A DNA stretch of 64,000 nucleotides from Sphingomonas_D zeicaulis (GTDB taxonomy: Bacteria; Pseudomonadota; Alphaproteobacteria; Sphingomonadales; Sphingomonadaceae): the NCBI RefSeq assembly GCF_050433225.1, contig NZ_JBNPXQ010000003.1, positions 248,001 through 312,000 on the forward strand. The letters are read 5' to 3'. Positions 61,038 through 64,000 of this stretch are shown piece after piece (position 1 is the stretch's first letter; each line of letters opens with the position of its first letter). The notes beneath the pieces were generated by a model. It saw only the letters and a list, made by a program, of their open reading frames with translations. It did no database searches and was not told where the DNA came from. Both the position numbers and the translations under genes were made by a program.

Positions 61038-62699
61038 ATGTTGCGCGATCCTTCCGTAAAATACCGCCCCTTTCCGCAGGTCGATCTGCCCAACCGGCAG
61101 TGGCCTACGCGCACCATCACCAAGGCGCCGATCTGGCTCTCCACCGACATGCGCGACGGCAACCAGGCGCTGATCGACCCGATGGACAGCGAGAAGAAGA
61201 CGCGCTTCTTCGACCTGCTGGTGAAGGTGGGGCTGAAGGAGATCGAGGTCGGATTCCCCTCCGCCGGAGCGACCGAATTCGATTTCATCTCCGGCCTCGT
61301 CCGAAACGATCGCATCCCCGAGGATGTGACCGTGCAGGTGCTGACCCAGTCACGCGCGGACCTGATCGAGACCAGCTTCAAGAGCCTGGAAGGCGCGAAG
61401 ACCGCGATCGTCCACCTCTACAACGCGGTGTCGCCGGCGTGGCGCAACATCGTGTTCCGCATGAGCCGCCCGGAAATCCGCGACATCGCGGTGATGGGCG
61501 CCAAGCTGCTGCGGGACGAGGCGGCCAAGCGCCCCGGCACCGACTGGCGTTTCGAATATTCGCCCGAGACCTTCTCCACCGCCGAGCTGGATTTCAGCCT
61601 GGAAGTGTGCGCGGCGGTGATGGATATCCTCAAGCCCACGCCGGAAAAGCCGCTGATCCTGAACCTGCCGGCGACGGTAGAGGCGGCGACACCCAACATC
61701 TATGCCGACCAGATCGAGTGGATGCATCGCAACCTGCCCAACCGCGACAGCGTGCTGATCAGCCTGCACCCGCACAATGATCGCGGCACCGGCGTCGCCG
61801 CGGCGGAGCTGGGGCTGATGGCCGGCGCCGACCGCGTCGAGGGCTGCCTGTTCGGCAATGGCGAGCGCACCGGCAATGTCGATCTGGTGACCTTGGGGCT
61901 GAACCTCTACACGCAGGGTGTGAACCCCAAGCTGGACTTCTCGGACATCGACGAGGTGATCCAGACCGTCGAATACTGCAACGCGATCCCTGTTCACCCG
62001 CGCCACCCCTATGCCGGCGACCTGGTGTTCACCGCCTTTTCCGGTAGCCACCAGGACGCAATCAAGAAGGGTTTCGCCGCGCAGGAACAGCGCAACGACG
62101 AATATTGGGAAGTTCCCTACCTGCCGATCGACCCGGCCGATCTGGGCCGCAGCTATGAGGCGGTGATCCGGGTCAATTCGCAGAGCGGCAAGGGCGGCGT
62201 CGCCTGGGTGCTGGAACAGGACAAAGGGCTGAAGCTGCCCAAGCGGCTGCAGGCCGACTTCAGCCGCCATGTGCAGGCGCTGGCCGACGAAACCAGCCGC
62301 GAACTGCACGCCGGCGACATCTGGCAGGCCTTCGCCAGCACTTATCGGCTGGAGGGCGAGCAGCGTTTCACGCTCGACGCCTATGACGAGACCCGCGCGC
62401 CCAATGGCGATCGCGTGTTCGCCGGCCACATCAATGTCGATGGCGAGATGCGCTCGGTCAGCGGCCGCGGCAACGGGCTGATCTCCAGCGTCGTCGCAGC
62501 GCTGCGCGACCAGTGCGACATCGACCTCGACGTCGCCGACTATAGCGAGCATGCGATCGGCAAGGGCTCCAACGTGCAGGCGGCGGCCTATGTCGAGTGC
62601 CGCACCGGCGAAGGTCGCACCGTATGGGGCGTCGGTATTGACGAGGATGTCGCCACCGCCTCGGTCCGCGCGGTGCTGAGCGCGGCAAACGCCATTTAA
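61038..62699 (+). CDS. leuA: 2-isopropylmalate synthase (long form)
   Basis: A 553-residue enzyme for the first step of leucine synthesis. The HMGL-like barrel has LSTDMRDGNQALIDPM near residue 34 and the metal site SLHPHNDRGTGVAAAELG near 246, with GERTGNVDLV, followed by the C-terminal regulatory LeuA dimer domain that senses leucine. The length and motifs match the long LeuA subfamily. ATG 61038. A leader peptide rich in leucine lies upstream. Confidence 0.96.
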   Translation: MLRDPSVKYRPFPQVDLPNRQWPTRTITKAPIWLSTDMRDGNQALIDPMDSEKKTRFFDLLVKVGLKEIEVGFPSAGATEFDFISGLVRNDRIPEDVTVQVLTQSRADLIETSFKSLEGAKTAIVHLYNAVSPAWRNIVFRMSRPEIRDIAVMGAKLLRDEAAKRPGTDWRFEYSPETFSTAELDFSLEVCAAVMDILKPTPEKPLILNLPATVEAATPNIYADQIEWMHRNLPNRDSVLISLHPHNDRGTGVAAAELGLMAGADRVEGCLFGNGERTGNVDLVTLGLNLYTQGVNPKLDFSDIDEVIQTVEYCNAIPVHPRHPYAGDLVFTAFSGSHQDAIKKGFAAQEQRNDEYWEVPYLPIDPADLGRSYEAVIRVNSQSGKGGVAWVLEQDKGLKLPKRLQADFSRHVQALADETSRELHAGDIWQAFASTYRLEGEQRFTLDAYDETRAPNGDRVFAGHINVDGEMRSVSGRGNGLISSVVAALRDQCDIDLDVADYSEHAIGKGSNVQAAAYVECRTGEGRTVWGVGIDEDVATASVRAVLSAANAI

Positions 62700-62709
62700 G
62701 CGTCCTCCC

Positions 62710-62734
62710 CCTTTCCGAACGACGCTCGGAAAGG
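62710..62734 (+). terminator. Hairpin after leuA
   Basis: CCTTTCCGA and its complement around a 7-nt loop, just after the leuA stop and before the EamA-like start. It contains no T-run. Confidence 0.4.
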
Positions 62735-62742
62735 AAAAGGGA

Positions 62743-63555
62743 ATGCCCGCCATGCCACGATCCTGGCTGATCACCGGCTATGCCATGTCCGCGATCGGCG
62801 CGATGCTGTTCGCGACCAAAGGCATCGTCGTGAAGCTCACTTATGCGCATGACGTCAGCGTGCTCGCGCTGCTGGCGCTGCGCATGCTGCTCTCCACCCC
62901 GGTGTTCGTCGCGGTCGGCATCGTCGAATGGCGGCGGCGACCGGTGCATGAGCGGCCGGGCGTGAAGCCGCTCGGCGCCGCCGCCGCGGTGGGCATGATC
63001 GGCTATCACCTCTCGTCCTGGCTGGACTTTGAGGGGCTGGCGCTGCTCGACGCGCAGTCCGAGCGGCTGATCCTGTTCACCTATCCCTTCCTCGTCATCC
63101 TGTTCGGCCGGCTGATCTTCAAGCGCCCGTTCGCGCCGCACGCGGTGCTGGGCGCGCTGATGAGCTATGCCGGCATCGCCGCGATGTTCGGCGGCGCGCC
63201 CGCGCGAATGACCGACGACGCGCTGACCGGTGCCGCCCTCGTCCTGACCGCCGCGGTCAGCTTCGCGCTCTACCAGTTGTTCGCGCGCGAGCTGATCGTG
63301 AAGTGCGGTGCGGCGCTGTTCACGGCGGTCGCGATGAGCGCCGCGGGCGTATCGCTGCTTGCACAATTTTTCCTGACGCACCCGGTGGGCGAACTCGCGG
63401 TTGAGGCGTCGGCCTGGCCGCTGATCGTCACATTGGTGCTGCTCGGCGAGCCGTTCGGCTGGCCCGAGGCGCTGGGTACCGTGCTGGTGCTGGGCGGTGT
63501 CGGCCTGTTCATGCTGGTCGATGCGGCGCGGGCGCGGCGCGCCGCCGCGCCATAG
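62743..63555 (+). CDS. EamA/DMT-family transporter, apparently internally shortened
   Basis: A 270-residue membrane protein with the first EamA domain intact (AMSAIGAMLFATKGIVVKL; SWLDFEGLALLDAQSERLILFTYPFLVILFGRLIFK) and the start of the second (LVLTAAVSFALYQLFAREL). Near residue 230 the sequence passes directly from LAVEASAWP to LIVTLVLLGEPFGWPEALG, with too little length for the helices normally between them; a normal member has about 40 more residues. ATG 62743 follows AAGGA. It may be non-functional or altered in topology. Confidence 0.8.
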   Translation: MPAMPRSWLITGYAMSAIGAMLFATKGIVVKLTYAHDVSVLALLALRMLLSTPVFVAVGIVEWRRRPVHERPGVKPLGAAAAVGMIGYHLSSWLDFEGLALLDAQSERLILFTYPFLVILFGRLIFKRPFAPHAVLGALMSYAGIAAMFGGAPARMTDDALTGAALVLTAAVSFALYQLFARELIVKCGAALFTAVAMSAAGVSLLAQFFLTHPVGELAVEASAWPLIVTLVLLGEPFGWPEALGTVLVLGGVGLFMLVDAARARRAAAP

Positions 63556-63591
63556 CCGCCGATCATGGACGAGGGCGGCTGAAGGGCCTTC

Positions 63592-63990
63592 TCAGCGCGC
63601 CGCCAGCGCCTTCCGCGGCCGCGGCGTAACCGCCATCGCCCGGATCTTCGCTTCCGGCGCGTTGACGATCTGGAGCACATAGCGGCCCGGCACCACATCG
63701 AACTCGACGATCTTGGCGATCCCCGAACAGTCCGGACCATGGCCGTGCGCAGCCGATGCGACCGGCGCCCAGCGCTTCGGCCCCACGACCAGATCCACCC
63801 ATGCGCGGCCGTCGAGCGCGACCTTGAGGCGGCCGGCACGCTCGACGCGGATCGCCATCAGCCCGCCATGCGTACCCGGCGCCACCGGTTTTGCGGGCTT
63901 AACGAGGAACGCGACCTTCTCGACCGGGTAGAGCGAGACGCGCGTTGCGAGCCCGCGCAGCAGGTGGGCATCCGGATAATATTTGGTCAT
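63592..63990 (-). CDS. Conserved short protein of unknown function (N-terminus may extend past the edge)
   Basis: A 132-residue soluble protein from ATG 63990, but the frame is still open to the window edge, so the true start and a signal peptide may lie outside. The core KPVAPGTHGGLMAIRVERAGRLKVALDGRAWVDLVV...HGHGPDCSGIAKIVEFDVVPGRYVLQIVNAPE contains a conserved His/Gly/Cys block. I recall similar short proteins in databases labelled as a dioxygenase, but the fold is not evident here. Function unknown. Confidence 0.6.
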   Translation of the reverse strand: MTKYYPDAHLLRGLATRVSLYPVEKVAFLVKPAKPVAPGTHGGLMAIRVERAGRLKVALDGRAWVDLVVGPKRWAPVASAAHGHGPDCSGIAKIVEFDVVPGRYVLQIVNAPEAKIRAMAVTPRPRKALAAR

Positions 63991-64000
63991 CGCCCGGTCG

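Overview
The window reads as chromosomal DNA of a sphingomonad-type alphaproteobacterium (Sphingomonas or a close relative). This is inferred from the high GC content, several TonB-dependent receptors, an HU-Lon pair, a CC0125-like lipoprotein, a bioFDA cluster, a GEA-type acetolactate synthase and short GC-rich inverted repeats between genes. No plasmid, phage, IS element or CRISPR array was seen.

1-18.2 kb is a catabolic, accessory-looking region. It holds an AtuA-like protein, a Coq4-like protein and an alpha/beta hydrolase (translationally coupled, minus strand), an AraC regulator, two TonB-dependent receptors, an SDR, a TIM-barrel isomerase, two hydrolases with an Asp nucleophile, a fused enoyl-CoA hydratase/3-hydroxyacyl-CoA dehydrogenase, a CMD/AhpD-like protein, a LysR regulator and a Rieske oxygenase. 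Both receptor genes carry the same TGCGTA...TACGC element upstream. The likely job is uptake and beta-oxidation-like breakdown of a hydrophobic, perhaps terpenoid or cyclic, compound; the substrate is not known. 18.4-23.5 kb is mostly housekeeping: a methyltransferase, a lipoprotein, tRNA-Val, HU and Lon. 23.8-31 kb looks like a nucleoside/purine scavenging locus: an NCS1 nucleobase transporter, an Oar-like receptor and two exported proteins of the nucleoside-phosphorylase superfamily.

31-37.6 kb is the most striking part: an RNA-repair operon with divergent rtcR and, on the minus strand, rsr (Ro60) - four tandem Y-RNA-like genes - rtcB - rtcA. A near-consensus sigma-54 promoter precedes rsr, and two tandem 16-bp elements lie before rtcR. 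The Y-like RNAs share a two-helix stem and a GGACTACA box. They differ in how much tRNA they mimic: one carries a circularly permuted T arm, 7-bp acceptor stem and D arm, two carry partial modules and one carries none. A 119-bp repeat is duplicated between them.

37.7-50.7 kb holds Kup, small membrane proteins, an OsmC protein next to a hydrolase-OsmC fusion, a nitroreductase, DoxX, a CDF transporter, a SWIB protein, a class A PBP, RNase P RNA (with promoter), DUF1275, J-domain, ferredoxin-like and Sel1/SPOR proteins. 50.7-64 kb is biosynthetic: serB, miaA, ilvB-ilvN-ilvC, an SGNH hydrolase, bioF-bioD-bioA, YceI, leuA behind a leucine-rich leader peptide, an EamA-like transporter that appears internally shortened, and a conserved short protein at the right edge.

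All functions are assigned by reading motifs and family resemblance by eye; no database search was possible.
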